Shown here: positions 44,461 to 53,112 of the stretch, piece after piece | How the letters are laid out: the number at the start of each line of letters is the position of its first letter | Numbering within the stretch: position 1 is the first letter of the stretch | Assembly (NCBI RefSeq): GCF_001513965.1 | Contig: NZ_KQ948038.1 | Coordinates: 1 to 64,000 of the forward strand | Reading direction: 5' to 3' | Origin: Streptomyces cellostaticus | GTDB taxonomy: Bacteria > Actinomycetota > Actinomycetes > Streptomycetales > Streptomycetaceae | Length of the DNA: 64,000 bases | Notes under the pieces: generated by a model | What the model was told of the DNA's origin: nothing | Seen by the model: the letters and a program-made list of their open reading frames with translations, nothing else | Database searches by the model: none | Program-made: the position numbers and the translations under genes

Positions 44461-45363
44461 GTGAGGTACGTGGTGGAGCCGAGGATCGCGGTCGCTGTGG
44501 TGACCATGGGCAACCGGCCCGCCGAAGTCGACGCCCTGCTGGAGTCCGTGGCCAAGCAGGACATCGAGCCCGCCCGCATCGTGATCGTCGGCAACGGCTG
44601 CCGGCTGCCCGAGTTCGCCGAACGGCTCTCCCTGCCGGGCCAGGTCACCACCATCGACGTCGAGGAGAACCTCGGCTGCCCGGGCGGCAGGAACGTGGCC
44701 CTCGCCCGGCTGCGCGCATACGGCGACGTCGACATCGTCGTGGATCTGGACGACGACGGGCTGCTCGTCGACGCCGATGTGCTGCGCCGGGTGCGCGAGC
44801 TGTACGCGGCCGACCTGCGGCTCGGCATCGTCGGCTTCCGCATCGCCGACGAGCACGGCGAGACCCAGCAACGGCACGTGCCCAGGGTGGGCAAGTCCGA
44901 TCCGATGCGCGGCGGTGACGTCACCGGCTTCCTCGGCGGCGGGCACGCCCTGCGCATGGAGATGCTGGCCGAGACCGGCGACTGGCCCGCCGAGTTCTTC
45001 TTCGCCCACGAGGAGACCGACCTCGCCTGGCGGGCGGCCGACGCAGGCTGGAAGATCCGCTACGCCCCCGAGCTGCTCCTTCAGCACCCCAAGACCTCGC
45101 CGGCCCGGCACGCCATCTACTACCGCGTCAACGCCCGCAACCGGGTCTGGCTCGTTCGGCGCCGGCTGCCCCTGCTGCTCATTCCGGTGCACCTGGGGGT
45201 GTGGACGCTGCTCACCCTCGCCCGTACCCGGTCCGCGGCCGGGCTGCGGGCCTGGTTCGGCGGGTTCGCGGAGGGGCTGCGGGAATCGGCCGGCGAGCGC
45301 CGGCCCATGCGCTGGCGGACGGTGTGGCGGCTCACCCGGCTGGGGCGCCCGCCCGTCATCTGA
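44461..45363 (+). CDS. GT2 family glycosyltransferase
   Basis: 300 aa. GT-A fold: AVAVVTMGNRPAEVDALLESV at the N-terminus, VGNG for the nucleotide site, VDLDDDGLL as the metal-binding DxD, GFLGGGHALR acceptor loop, and HEETDLAWRA catalytic ED motif. The C-terminus is basic and amphipathic with one hydrophobic stretch (LLLIPVHLGVWTLLTL), so membrane association is likely. GTG 44461 gives the full frame; GTG 44470 has GGTGAGG just upstream and may be the real start. Related to rhamnosyl/galactosyl transferases; donor not determined. Confidence 0.88.
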   Translation: MRYVVEPRIAVAVVTMGNRPAEVDALLESVAKQDIEPARIVIVGNGCRLPEFAERLSLPGQVTTIDVEENLGCPGGRNVALARLRAYGDVDIVVDLDDDGLLVDADVLRRVRELYAADLRLGIVGFRIADEHGETQQRHVPRVGKSDPMRGGDVTGFLGGGHALRMEMLAETGDWPAEFFFAHEETDLAWRAADAGWKIRYAPELLLQHPKTSPARHAIYYRVNARNRVWLVRRRLPLLLIPVHLGVWTLLTLARTRSAAGLRAWFGGFAEGLRESAGERRPMRWRTVWRLTRLGRPPVI

Positions 45364-45411
45364 GCCGAGGCCGAGCCAGGGGCTGAGTCAGGGGTACGAG
45401 GGCGCGGGACA

Positions 45412-45446
45412 GGGCCCCGGTCGTTCACCTCCGCCGACCGGGGCCC
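45412..45446 (+). terminator. Terminator after the GT2 gene
   Basis: Perfect 12-bp stem GGGCCCCGGTCG / CGACCGGGGCCC with an 11-base loop, 49 bp after the stop. The rest of the gap to the SARP gene (45447-45788) holds its promoter region; TAACAT at 45561-45566 is a -10-like hexamer. Confidence 0.8.
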
Positions 45447-45788
45447 TCTGACGTCCCCGGACCAGGCCTACGGCGACACTCCCCCGAGTTACGCGACATG
45501 ACGCGCGCGCCGTCGGCCGGATCCGATGCAGTGATCACACCAGGGCTCACCAACAGATCGCTAACATGTGGCCAACGGTTCCTCCGCAGGCCGCGAACCG
45601 GTTGGCCGGAAGTCGCCGACAGTCGGTGGCGGCAAGCCGGAACCCCAACGGATTCCGGCCCCGACCAGCAGGCGGGAGGTGGCAGGAACCTGTTGTGGAT
45701 GGGGCGGAATTCCGCCACGGAACGGCGGGCACGCGCCCGCCGCGCAGCACGGTCGGACAGGACCGCGGAAAGGCAGTGGAGCGGCGTG

Positions 45789-48700
45789 ATGCGGCGATGC
45801 GAGCTGCGTTTCGGACTCCTGGGGCCACCTGTCCTCTACGACCGACAGCTGTACGGGATTTCGTACGACGCTTCCCAGGGCACCCTGGACGGCGCCCTCC
45901 CGGGGTCGGGTTACGCCTCCGACGCCGTCCCCGACAACCTCATCCACCCCATCGGCAGCCCCAAGGTGCGCGCCCTGCTCGCCGCGCTGCTGCTGGAGGC
46001 CGGCCGGGTGGTGTCGGTCGAGTCCCTGAAGGACGCCCTGTGGGGCGGGGCACCCCCCGTGTCGGCGCAGGCCTCGCTGCACAACCACGTCACCCGGCTG
46101 CGTCGGCTCCTGGACGACCCCGAGCGGCTCAGGGCCGTATCCCCCGGCTATCTGCTGCGCGTCGACGACGGCGAGTTGGACGTGCACGTGTTCGACGCCC
46201 GGGTCGCCGAGGCGCGCGCCGCGCACGCCCGGCGGGACTGGGCGGGTGTCGTGCGCGCCTGTACAGCCGGGCTCGCGCTCTGGCGCGGCACACCGCTCGG
46301 CGGACTGCCCGCCGACTTCGGCGGTTACGCCCTCGTGCAGCGCCTGGAGGAGGCGCGGCTGCTCCTGCTGGAATGGCGGTACGACGCCGAACTCGCCCTC
46401 GGGGGCGCCCGGCTGGGCGGGCTGGTCCCGGAGCTGGCGGCGCTCATCGCCGAGCACCCGCTGCGTGAGGCGTACCACCGCCAGCTGATGCTCGCCCTGC
46501 ACCGCACCGGCCGACAGGCGGAGGCGCTGGCCGTCCACCGCGACCTGCGTGCCCGCCTGATCGAGGAACTCGGCGTCGAGCCCGGCCCCGCGGTCCGCGA
46601 GGCCCACCTGGAGGTTCTGCGAGTCTTCTCGCCCCCGAAGCCCGGAAAGCCGGCCACCGAGTCCACGCTTCCGCCCCGACGCACCCCCACACCGGCCGAC
46701 GGCACCGCGACCCCCGGGACCACCAGGCCGATCGCCCCGGACACACCACCACCTGCCGGCGGCCACCCGCCCCTCCAGGGCGCACCCGCACCCGCCGACG
46801 GCGCTTCCGCCCCGCAGGGGCCGGCCGCACCCGACGGCGAAAGCGGCACGGGTGGTGCGGCTGGGGCAACGCACTCGGACGGAGGCCGGGTGCCACCCCC
46901 CGCTCCGCCCGCCCCCGCCCAACTCCCCCCTGCCCCGGCCATCTTCGCTGGCCGAGCCACCGAACTGCACGAGCTGCAGCACACCCTTGCCACCCGGCGG
47001 AGCCACCTCGCTGTGATCAGCGGCATGGCCGGCGTAGGCAAAAGCGCCCTCGCCCTCCATGTCGCCCACGCACTGCGGGAACGTTTCCCCGACGGCCAGC
47101 TGTACATCAACCTGCACGGTGCCACCCCCGGCATGTCCCCGCTCAGCACCGCCCAGGCCCTCGCCGCGCTCCTGCGCGACCTCGGCGCCGAGCCCCGCAG
47201 CATCCCCGAACACCCGGACGCGGCCGCCGCCCTGCTCCGCTCCCTCCTCGCCCCGGCCCGCATCCTCCTGGTACTGGACGACGCGGCGAACGCGGCCCAG
47301 GTGCGCCCCCTGCTGCCGGCCGGCCCCGGCTGCGCCGTGATCGTCACCAGCCGCTCGCCGCTGACCGCCCTGGACGGCGCCCGCCGCTTCCCGCTCGGCC
47401 CGCTCAGCGGGGAGGACAGCGCGGCGCTGCTACGCGCGGTGAGCGGACGCGAGGGGCTCGACGCCGGCCACGCCCTGGTCGAGCTGACCGGCAGGCTCCC
47501 GCTCGCGCTGCGGGTCGTCGCCGCCCGGCTGGCCGCCCGCCGGGCCCTGACGCCGGACGTGCTGGCCGGGCAACTGGCCGCCACCGAGGGCCGGTTGCAC
47601 CACCTGGAGTACGACGACCTGAGTGTCCGCCGCTCCCTGGCCGTCGCCCACGACGCGCTCGCCGCCGCCGAACGCGAGGCCGACCGGGATGCGGCGCTCG
47701 TCCTGCGCCACATCGGCGCCCTCGACCTGTCGGTCTACGGCGCCCCGCTGGTCGCCCGCCTCACCGGCACCGACGAGCGCCGCGCCGAGGCCGCCCTGGA
47801 CCGGCTGGTCGACGTGGCACTGCTGGAGGAGACGGCGTACGGCCGCTACGCCCCGCACGACCTGGTGCGCGACTTCGCCCGCGAACTGTCCGGCCAGAGC
47901 CCCGAGCGGGCTGCCGACGCCGACCTCACCGCCCTGCGCTGGTACGCCGCCGTCGCCGAGCATGCCCTCATCGCCATCGTGGAGCCCGGTCTCGACCAGG
48001 ACGACCGCCGGCAGCCCACCGCCGCCCAGCCGCCGGAGCACGCGGCGGACGTGGCGGCCCTGGCGCCCTTCGAGTCCGCCGACATGGCCTTCGCCTGGGG
48101 CGAGGTGGAGCTGGAGAACATCGTCGCGCTGGTGGAGCGCAACGCGGACACGGCCGACGACCGCCGGGCCGCGCAGCTGTCTTCGCTCGTCCGGTTGTTC
48201 TTCCCCTATGTGCAGCGCAGCGGCCACGTCGCCGAGATGGAGGTGCTGGGGCGGGCCGCGCTCGGCGCCGCGCGGCGGCTCGGGGACGCGGCGGCGGAGG
48301 CCTACGCGCTAGGCGACCTCGCGGGCGTGCACTTCCTGGCCGGCCGGCAGAACGATGCCCTCACCCTCACCGACCAGGCCCTGGTGATCTGGCGACGGCT
48401 CGGCAGGGCCTCCTGGATCCGGCGCAGCCTGAACAACCGGGGGCTGCTGCTGGAGGGGCTGGGACGGTTCGCGGAGTCCGGGGAGGCGCTGCGGCAAAGC
48501 CTCGGCTACTCCCGGCAGCTGAACGACCCCTACGGCGAGGCCGTCACCCACAGCCACCTCGGCAACCTCTACGAGCACACCGACCCGCGGGCCGCCATCG
48601 AGCAGCATCAGCGCTCGCTGGCGATCGGGGACGCGATCGGCGCGGTCATCGTGCAGCACTCGGCGCACTGCAACATCGGTTACGCCCAGCTTGCCCTCGG

Positions 48701-49058
48701 CGAACCGGCCGCCGCGGCCCGGCACTTCGAGGAGAGCCTGCGCATCCTCGGCGGCCACGGCGACTGGCACGGCGAGTCGCAGACCCGGCTCGGTCTGGTC
48801 CGCGCGCTGCGGCAGCTGGGCGCGTCCGAGCGGGCCGCCCGCGAGTGCGCCGAGCTGCTGCACCGGGCCGACGCCCGGGCCGACCGCTACATCGGCGGAC
48901 TCGCCCGCCACCAGCACGGGCTGCTGCTGCGCGAGCAGGGGCGGCGGCCGGAGGCGTACGACACCTGGCGCGCGGCCCTCGCGGCGCTGGCCGGCACGGA
49001 CGAGCTGAACGTGGTGGAGGAACTGCGGGAGCTGCTGGCCGACGGCACGGCGCCGTAA
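45789..49058 (+). CDS. SARP family regulator, AfsR-type (wHTH-BTAD-NB-ARC-TPR)
   Basis: About 1089 aa. An OmpR-type winged helix (residues 1-130) is interrupted by a Gly/Ser-rich insertion near residues 15-50, followed by the BTAD domain (about 130-285; FDARVAEARAAHARRDW and TGRQAEALAVHRDLRARL). A Pro-rich linker joins it to an NB-ARC ATPase with P-loop GMAGVGKSALAL at about 411, LVLDDAAN Walker B, and TPR repeats from about 800 (EAYALGDLAGVHFLAG, EAVTHSHLGNLYEHT). AfsR-like regulators activate secondary-metabolite genes. ATG 45789 has GTGGAG upstream; the frame runs open to 45498. No biosynthetic cluster is visible nearby, so it may be global. Confidence 0.9.
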   Translation: MRRCELRFGLLGPPVLYDRQLYGISYDASQGTLDGALPGSGYASDAVPDNLIHPIGSPKVRALLAALLLEAGRVVSVESLKDALWGGAPPVSAQASLHNHVTRLRRLLDDPERLRAVSPGYLLRVDDGELDVHVFDARVAEARAAHARRDWAGVVRACTAGLALWRGTPLGGLPADFGGYALVQRLEEARLLLLEWRYDAELALGGARLGGLVPELAALIAEHPLREAYHRQLMLALHRTGRQAEALAVHRDLRARLIEELGVEPGPAVREAHLEVLRVFSPPKPGKPATESTLPPRRTPTPADGTATPGTTRPIAPDTPPPAGGHPPLQGAPAPADGASAPQGPAAPDGESGTGGAAGATHSDGGRVPPPAPPAPAQLPPAPAIFAGRATELHELQHTLATRRSHLAVISGMAGVGKSALALHVAHALRERFPDGQLYINLHGATPGMSPLSTAQALAALLRDLGAEPRSIPEHPDAAAALLRSLLAPARILLVLDDAANAAQVRPLLPAGPGCAVIVTSRSPLTALDGARRFPLGPLSGEDSAALLRAVSGREGLDAGHALVELTGRLPLALRVVAARLAARRALTPDVLAGQLAATEGRLHHLEYDDLSVRRSLAVAHDALAAAEREADRDAALVLRHIGALDLSVYGAPLVARLTGTDERRAEAALDRLVDVALLEETAYGRYAPHDLVRDFARELSGQSPERAADADLTALRWYAAVAEHALIAIVEPGLDQDDRRQPTAAQPPEHAADVAALAPFESADMAFAWGEVELENIVALVERNADTADDRRAAQLSSLVRLFFPYVQRSGHVAEMEVLGRAALGAARRLGDAAAEAYALGDLAGVHFLAGRQNDALTLTDQALVIWRRLGRASWIRRSLNNRGLLLEGLGRFAESGEALRQSLGYSRQLNDPYGEAVTHSHLGNLYEHTDPRAAIEQHQRSLAIGDAIGAVIVQHSAHCNIGYAQLALGEPAAAARHFEESLRILGGHGDWHGESQTRLGLVRALRQLGASERAARECAELLHRADARADRYIGGLARHQHGLLLREQGRRPEAYDTWRAALAALAGTDELNVVEELRELLADGTAP

Positions 49059-49065
49059 CAGGCGT

Positions 49066-50751
49066 TCACTTGGCGTCGGCATAGCACTCCACCACCGCCG
49101 TCGTGAACGGGAAGCGCACCGGGGTGTCGCCGAAGGTCAGCCGTCCGGCCAGGTCGCCGGCGTCCCGGATGGCCCGGACGACCGTGTCGGCCTCCTCGGC
49201 GGGGCAGTGCACGATCACCTCGTCGTGCTGGAAGAAGACCAGCTCGGCCGCGAGGCCCGCGCAGGCCCGGCGCAGCGCGGCGAGCAGCAGCAGGGCCCAG
49301 TCGGCGGCGCTGCCCTGCACGACGAAGTTCCGCGCGAAGCGGCCCCGCGCTCGGGAGTTGGTGGAGGCGTAGCCGGGGACCCAGGCCTGGCCGTCGGGGT
49401 CGTCCTCGCCGACCGGGATGCCCGCCTCCTCCGTCGCGTCCTCGCCCGCCCGGGCTGCGGGCGGGCAGGTCCGGCCCAGCCAGGTGCGCACGAGCCGGCC
49501 CTCCTCGCCGGCCCGCGCGGCCTCGTCCACGTAGGCCACCGCCTGGGGGAAGCGGCGGCGCAGCGCGGCGAGGTTCTTCAGGCCGTCGCCGGAGGTCTGG
49601 CCGTAGACCGCGCCGAGCACGGCGAGCTTGGCCTGGTCCCGGTCGCCGGAGAAGGCGCGGTCGGAGACGGACTGGTAGAGGTCGCTCGCGCGGCCGGCGA
49701 CCTCCATCAGGCCGGGGTCGCGGGAGATCGCGGCGAGCACGCGCGGCTCCATCTGGTCGGCGTCGGCCACGACCAGCCGCCAGCCGGGGTCGGCGACCAC
49801 GGCCCGCCGGATCACCTTGGGGATCTGCAGCGCGCCCCCGCCGTTGGTCACCCAGCGCCCGGTGACCGTGCCGCCGGCCAGGAACTCCGGCCGGAAGCGG
49901 CCGTCGCGCACCCAGTCCTGGAGCCAGGACCAGCCGTGTGCGACCCAGATGCGGTAGAGCTTCTTGTACTCCAGCAGGGGTTCGACGGCCGGGTGGTCGA
50001 GGGAGCGGATCTCCCAGCGGCGGGTGGACTTCACCTTGATCCCGGCCTGCGCGAAGGCCTTGATCACGTCGGCGGGCAGGTCGGGCCGCACCCGGCGGCC
50101 GAAGGCCGTGGACACCTCGTCGGCCAGCTCGGCGAGGCGGCGGGGCTCGCCGCCGCCCGCGTACCGCTCGCCGAGCAGGTCGTGCAGCAGCTCGCGGTGG
50201 ACCTCGGTGCTCCAGGGGAGGCCGGCGCGGTTCATCTCGGCGGCCACCAGCATCCCCGCCGACTCGGCGGCGGTCAGCAGCCGCATGCGGTCGAGGTGGG
50301 CGGTCTTCTCGTGCCGCCGCTGTTGCTCGGCGTAGACCGTGAGGAGGTCGGCGAGCGGCATGCGGGTGCCGGCCGGCTCGAACAGCGGGGACTGGGCGCC
50401 CGGTTCGGCCGAGCGCTGCGGCGGGTCGGGCGGTACGGGGCCGCCGCGGAGGCGGGCCAGGGCGGCGGCGGCCGAGTGCGGCTCGCCGTACCGGCCCTCG
50501 TGGCCCAGCAGGAGTGTTTCGGCGTCCTCGATGTCGTAGCACCGCTCCACTCGCACCCCCGTGGCGAGCAGGCGCGGGTAGACCTCGGGGGTCGACCGCC
50601 ACACCCAGCGCGTTACCTCCGGACGGCTCCGCACCGCCTGGGCGAGATCGCTCTCCCGCCGCACAGGACCGGCGGGCAGCCCGTCCGGGCCGAGGGGGGC
50701 GACGTCCACGCCACCGTCCTCGGCCGGTGCGAGTGCCCACCGGTCGGTCAT
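49066..50751 (-). CDS. DNA polymerase I-like protein, degenerate exonuclease
   Basis: 561 aa family A polymerase. Motif A VVADADQMEPR (about 330), motif B RDQAKLAVLGAVYG (about 368) and motif C FFQHDEVIVH (about 507) retain the metal-binding Asp/His-Asp residues. The N-terminal 3'-5' exonuclease-like domain lacks the DxE catalytic pair (RWVWRSTPEVY stands in its place) and there is no 5' nuclease. Known in actinobacteria as 'bifunctional 3'-5' exonuclease/DNA polymerase'; here proofreading looks lost. ATG 50751 has CACACT ending seven bases upstream (leaderless). The chromosomal polA must be elsewhere. Adjacent to the HTH/Clp-N and DUF2786 genes. Confidence 0.85.
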   Translation of the reverse strand: MTDRWALAPAEDGGVDVAPLGPDGLPAGPVRRESDLAQAVRSRPEVTRWVWRSTPEVYPRLLATGVRVERCYDIEDAETLLLGHEGRYGEPHSAAAALARLRGGPVPPDPPQRSAEPGAQSPLFEPAGTRMPLADLLTVYAEQQRRHEKTAHLDRMRLLTAAESAGMLVAAEMNRAGLPWSTEVHRELLHDLLGERYAGGGEPRRLAELADEVSTAFGRRVRPDLPADVIKAFAQAGIKVKSTRRWEIRSLDHPAVEPLLEYKKLYRIWVAHGWSWLQDWVRDGRFRPEFLAGGTVTGRWVTNGGGALQIPKVIRRAVVADPGWRLVVADADQMEPRVLAAISRDPGLMEVAGRASDLYQSVSDRAFSGDRDQAKLAVLGAVYGQTSGDGLKNLAALRRRFPQAVAYVDEAARAGEEGRLVRTWLGRTCPPAARAGEDATEEAGIPVGEDDPDGQAWVPGYASTNSRARGRFARNFVVQGSAADWALLLLAALRRACAGLAAELVFFQHDEVIVHCPAEEADTVVRAIRDAGDLAGRLTFGDTPVRFPFTTAVVECYADAK

Positions 50752-50799
50752 GTCTGCGAGTGTGGCAGGCGGCTCTGACAATGGCCGTGACCTGCGGTT

Positions 50800-51546
50800 T
50801 CAGTCCTCCTGAGCGGTTTCCTGGCCCTTCTGCTCCAGCAGCAGCGCCAGCACCTTGCCGACGTACTCCTCGGTCGCCGCCTTGCCGATGCCGAGCCCGC
50901 TGAGGACGCCCTCGCCGTTCTCGTGCTCCAGCAGGGCCAGCAGGAGGTGCTCGGTGCCGATGTAGTTGTGGCCGAGCCGGAGGGCCTCGCGGAAGGTGAG
51001 TTCCAGGACCTTCTTGGCTCCCGGGCCGTAGGGGATGAGGTCGGGGACGTTCTCCGCGGCCGGCGGGAGCGCGGCGGTCGCGGCCTGGCGTACGGCGTCC
51101 AGCGGGACACCCTGCGCGGTGATCGCCTTCGCGGCCAGGCCCTCCGGCTCGGCCAGCAGCCCCAGGACCAGGTGCTCGGGGCGGCCTTCGGGGTTGTGCG
51201 CCGCCACCGCCTCGTTGTGGGCTGCCATGACCACGCTCTGCGCGCGCGGGGTGTAGCGGCTGAAGCCCTGACTGGCGTCGAGGTCGGCCGACTCCTTCGG
51301 CACGAACCGCTTCTGTGCCGCCTGCCGGGTCACGCCCATGCTCTTGCCGATGTCGGTCCAGGACGCCCCCGAGCGGCGGGCCTGGTCGACGAAGTGACCG
51401 ATCAGATGGTCGCCCACGTCACTGAGGTGATCGGCGGCGATCACCGCGTCCTGGAGCTGTTCGAGGGGTTCGGTGTGAACCTTCTTGATGGCCTCGATGA
51501 GGTCGTCGAGGCGCACGGATGCCGTGGTGTTCGGGTTGCTCGCCAT
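50800..51546 (-). CDS. HTH plus Clp N-terminal domain regulator
   Basis: 248 aa. An N-terminal helix-turn-helix (SWTDIGKSMGVTRQAAQKRF, about residues 60-80) is followed by two Clp_N-type repeats (about 95-245), including the recognisable GHNYIGTEHLLLALLEHENG. There is no AAA+ module, so it is not a Clp ATPase; it may be a repressor whose activity is set by proteotoxic or unfolded-protein signals. Start ATG 51546 sits six bases after a TACGGT -10 within a pair of palindromes, indicating leaderless transcription and autoregulation. Upstream of the polymerase-like gene on the same strand (48-bp gap). Confidence 0.85.
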   Translation of the reverse strand: MASNPNTTASVRLDDLIEAIKKVHTEPLEQLQDAVIAADHLSDVGDHLIGHFVDQARRSGASWTDIGKSMGVTRQAAQKRFVPKESADLDASQGFSRYTPRAQSVVMAAHNEAVAAHNPEGRPEHLVLGLLAEPEGLAAKAITAQGVPLDAVRQAATAALPPAAENVPDLIPYGPGAKKVLELTFREALRLGHNYIGTEHLLLALLEHENGEGVLSGLGIGKAATEEYVGKVLALLLEQKGQETAQED

Positions 51547-51547
51547 G

Positions 51548-51606
51548 TGTCAACCGTAGGTTGCACCCCTCCGACTGTCAACCATCGGTTGACAGTCGGA
51601 GGGGTG
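51548..51606 (-). promoter_or_regulatory. Promoter with two palindromic operators upstream of HTH/Clp-N gene
   Basis: On the minus strand TTGACA (complement of 51576-51581), a 17-bp spacer and TACGGT (complement of 51553-51558) form a full promoter, and the ATG is six bases later. The palindrome TGTCAACC-N3-GGTTGACA (51576-51594) covers the -35 and a near copy (TGTCAACC-N3-GGTTGCA, 51548-51565) covers the -10. The first palindrome is the core of a longer perfect inverted repeat with 20-bp arms (51564-51606). Confidence 0.75.
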
Positions 51607-51615
51607 GTCATCGGC

Positions 51616-51798
51616 CTACGGCTGCGGGTGGTACATCACCACCATCACTCCGTGCACCGGCTGGTCCGCCCCGTCCTCCTCGGCCCCGTCGAGCAGCTCC
51701 GCCGGCGTGTCCCGCAGCTGCCGGGCCCGCTCCGGGCTCAGGCGCAGGTGACGCAGGCCGAGCAGGTGATCCGTGGGGGAGCGGTCCAGTACCCGCAT
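51616..51798 (-). CDS. Possible small conserved-looking protein
   Basis: 60-codon frame ending MVVMYHPQP. The composition is balanced (DRSPTDHLLGLRHLRLSP, TPAELLDGAEEDGADQP) and does not look like antisense noise. No ribosome-binding site is seen before the ATG, and the frame stays open upstream to 52887, so the start is uncertain. It lies just upstream of the HTH/Clp-N promoter on the same strand, and the long inverted repeat could be its terminator. Confidence 0.4.
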   Translation of the reverse strand: MRVLDRSPTDHLLGLRHLRLSPERARQLRDTPAELLDGAEEDGADQPVHGVMVVMYHPQP

Positions 51799-52002
51799 CG
51801 GGAGGCCGCCATCCCGGTCGGCCGCGCGGTCAACCCGGTCTCCGGCACCAACGGGGAGAGCACCGGCGTCCGCCCCGACGTCCCTTGCCCGGCCGCCGAC
51901 GCCCTCGACCGGGCCCTGGAGCCGGCCGCCCGCGCCTGAGGCTGTCCACAGGGTGTGGACGGCCTCGGCCCGCTGTCGGTGGCGCGTGGCACGATCGGCA
52001 GT

Positions 52003-53109
52003 GTGACCAGCACTGCCAGCACCGTCGAGCGGGCCTTCCGGGCCGCCCTGTACGACGACACCGACACCGGACTCGACACGGGCGCCTCCCTGCTCGCCGC
52101 CGACCCCGCCGCGGACGCCGAACTCACGCGGCGGGGCGAGGAGTTCGTCGCGGCCGCCTGGCAGCGTGGCTGGCAGCCCGCCGACGTCGTACGGCTGGTG
52201 CGGCGGGAGCTGGAGGACCTCCACGTACGCCTGGCCGCGGGCCTGATCCGGGCGCAGGCCGGGCAGGACCGCCCGCGCGGGCGCCGGTGGACCGGCCAGC
52301 TGGAGGCCCTGCCGGCGGCCCCCGCGCGCGGAGGCGACCGCTTCTCGCACGCCACCGCCGTCCTCCGGCTGTACCGCCTGCTGCTGCGCCTGCCCGCCCT
52401 GGAGCCCCTCGAAGAGCCCCGCCGCGAGCACGGGCCCGGCGCCTCCCGCATGCTCACCCGGATCCGCGCCCTGCTCGCCAAGGCCGAGGCGACCGGGTAT
52501 CCGGAGGAGGCGGAGGCGCTGAGCGCCAAGGCGCAAGAGCTGATGGCCCGGCACAGCGTGGACGAGGCGCTGCTGGCGGCCGGTGCCCCCGCGCCGGACG
52601 CGCCCGGCGCCTGCCGCATCGGCGTCGAGCCGCCGTACGAGCAGGCCAAGGCGGTCCTCCTGGACGCGGTCGCCACCGCCAACCACTGCCGCGCGGTGTG
52701 GAACGAACCACTGGCCTTCTCCACGGTCGTCGGCTTCGAGGCGGACCTGGAGGCGGTCGAGCTGCTCTACACCTCGCTGCTGGTGCAGGCCACGCACGCG
52801 ATGACCAAGGCGGAGGCCGCCCAGAGAGCCGGCGGCCGCAAGCGCACCAAGACCTTCCGGCAGTCGTTCCTCGCGGCCTACGCCCACCGCGTCGGCGACC
52901 GCCTCGCGGCCGCGGCCGACACCCAGGTGACCCAGGACCTGCTGCCGGTCCTCGCCACCCGGGACATAGCCGTCACCGACCGGCTGGAGCGCCTGTTCCC
53001 CGAGACCACCACGACCCGGCTGCGCGGTGTGAGCGACGCGGCGGGCTGGACGGAGGGCGCACGCGCGGCAGACCGGGCGCAGGTCAGAGCCCGGCCACGG
53101 CTCGGGTGA
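52003..53109 (+). CDS. DUF2786 domain protein
   Basis: 368 aa. The DUF2786 segment is at about 150-192: MLTRIRALLAKAEATGYPEEAEALSAKAQELMARHSVDE. Before it lies an unassigned helical region (about 1-130) with conserved Trp and Arg (AAWQRGWQPADVVRLVRRE), and after it a region with HCRAVWN and Arg/Lys-rich helices. Function unknown; some relatives occur beside phage or DNA-metabolism genes. GTG 52003 has CACGAT ending seven bases before it (leaderless). Divergent from the small minus-strand frame. Confidence 0.8.
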   Translation: MTSTASTVERAFRAALYDDTDTGLDTGASLLAADPAADAELTRRGEEFVAAAWQRGWQPADVVRLVRRELEDLHVRLAAGLIRAQAGQDRPRGRRWTGQLEALPAAPARGGDRFSHATAVLRLYRLLLRLPALEPLEEPRREHGPGASRMLTRIRALLAKAEATGYPEEAEALSAKAQELMARHSVDEALLAAGAPAPDAPGACRIGVEPPYEQAKAVLLDAVATANHCRAVWNEPLAFSTVVGFEADLEAVELLYTSLLVQATHAMTKAEAAQRAGGRKRTKTFRQSFLAAYAHRVGDRLAAAADTQVTQDLLPVLATRDIAVTDRLERLFPETTTTRLRGVSDAAGWTEGARAADRAQVRARPRLG

Positions 53110-53112
53110 GCG

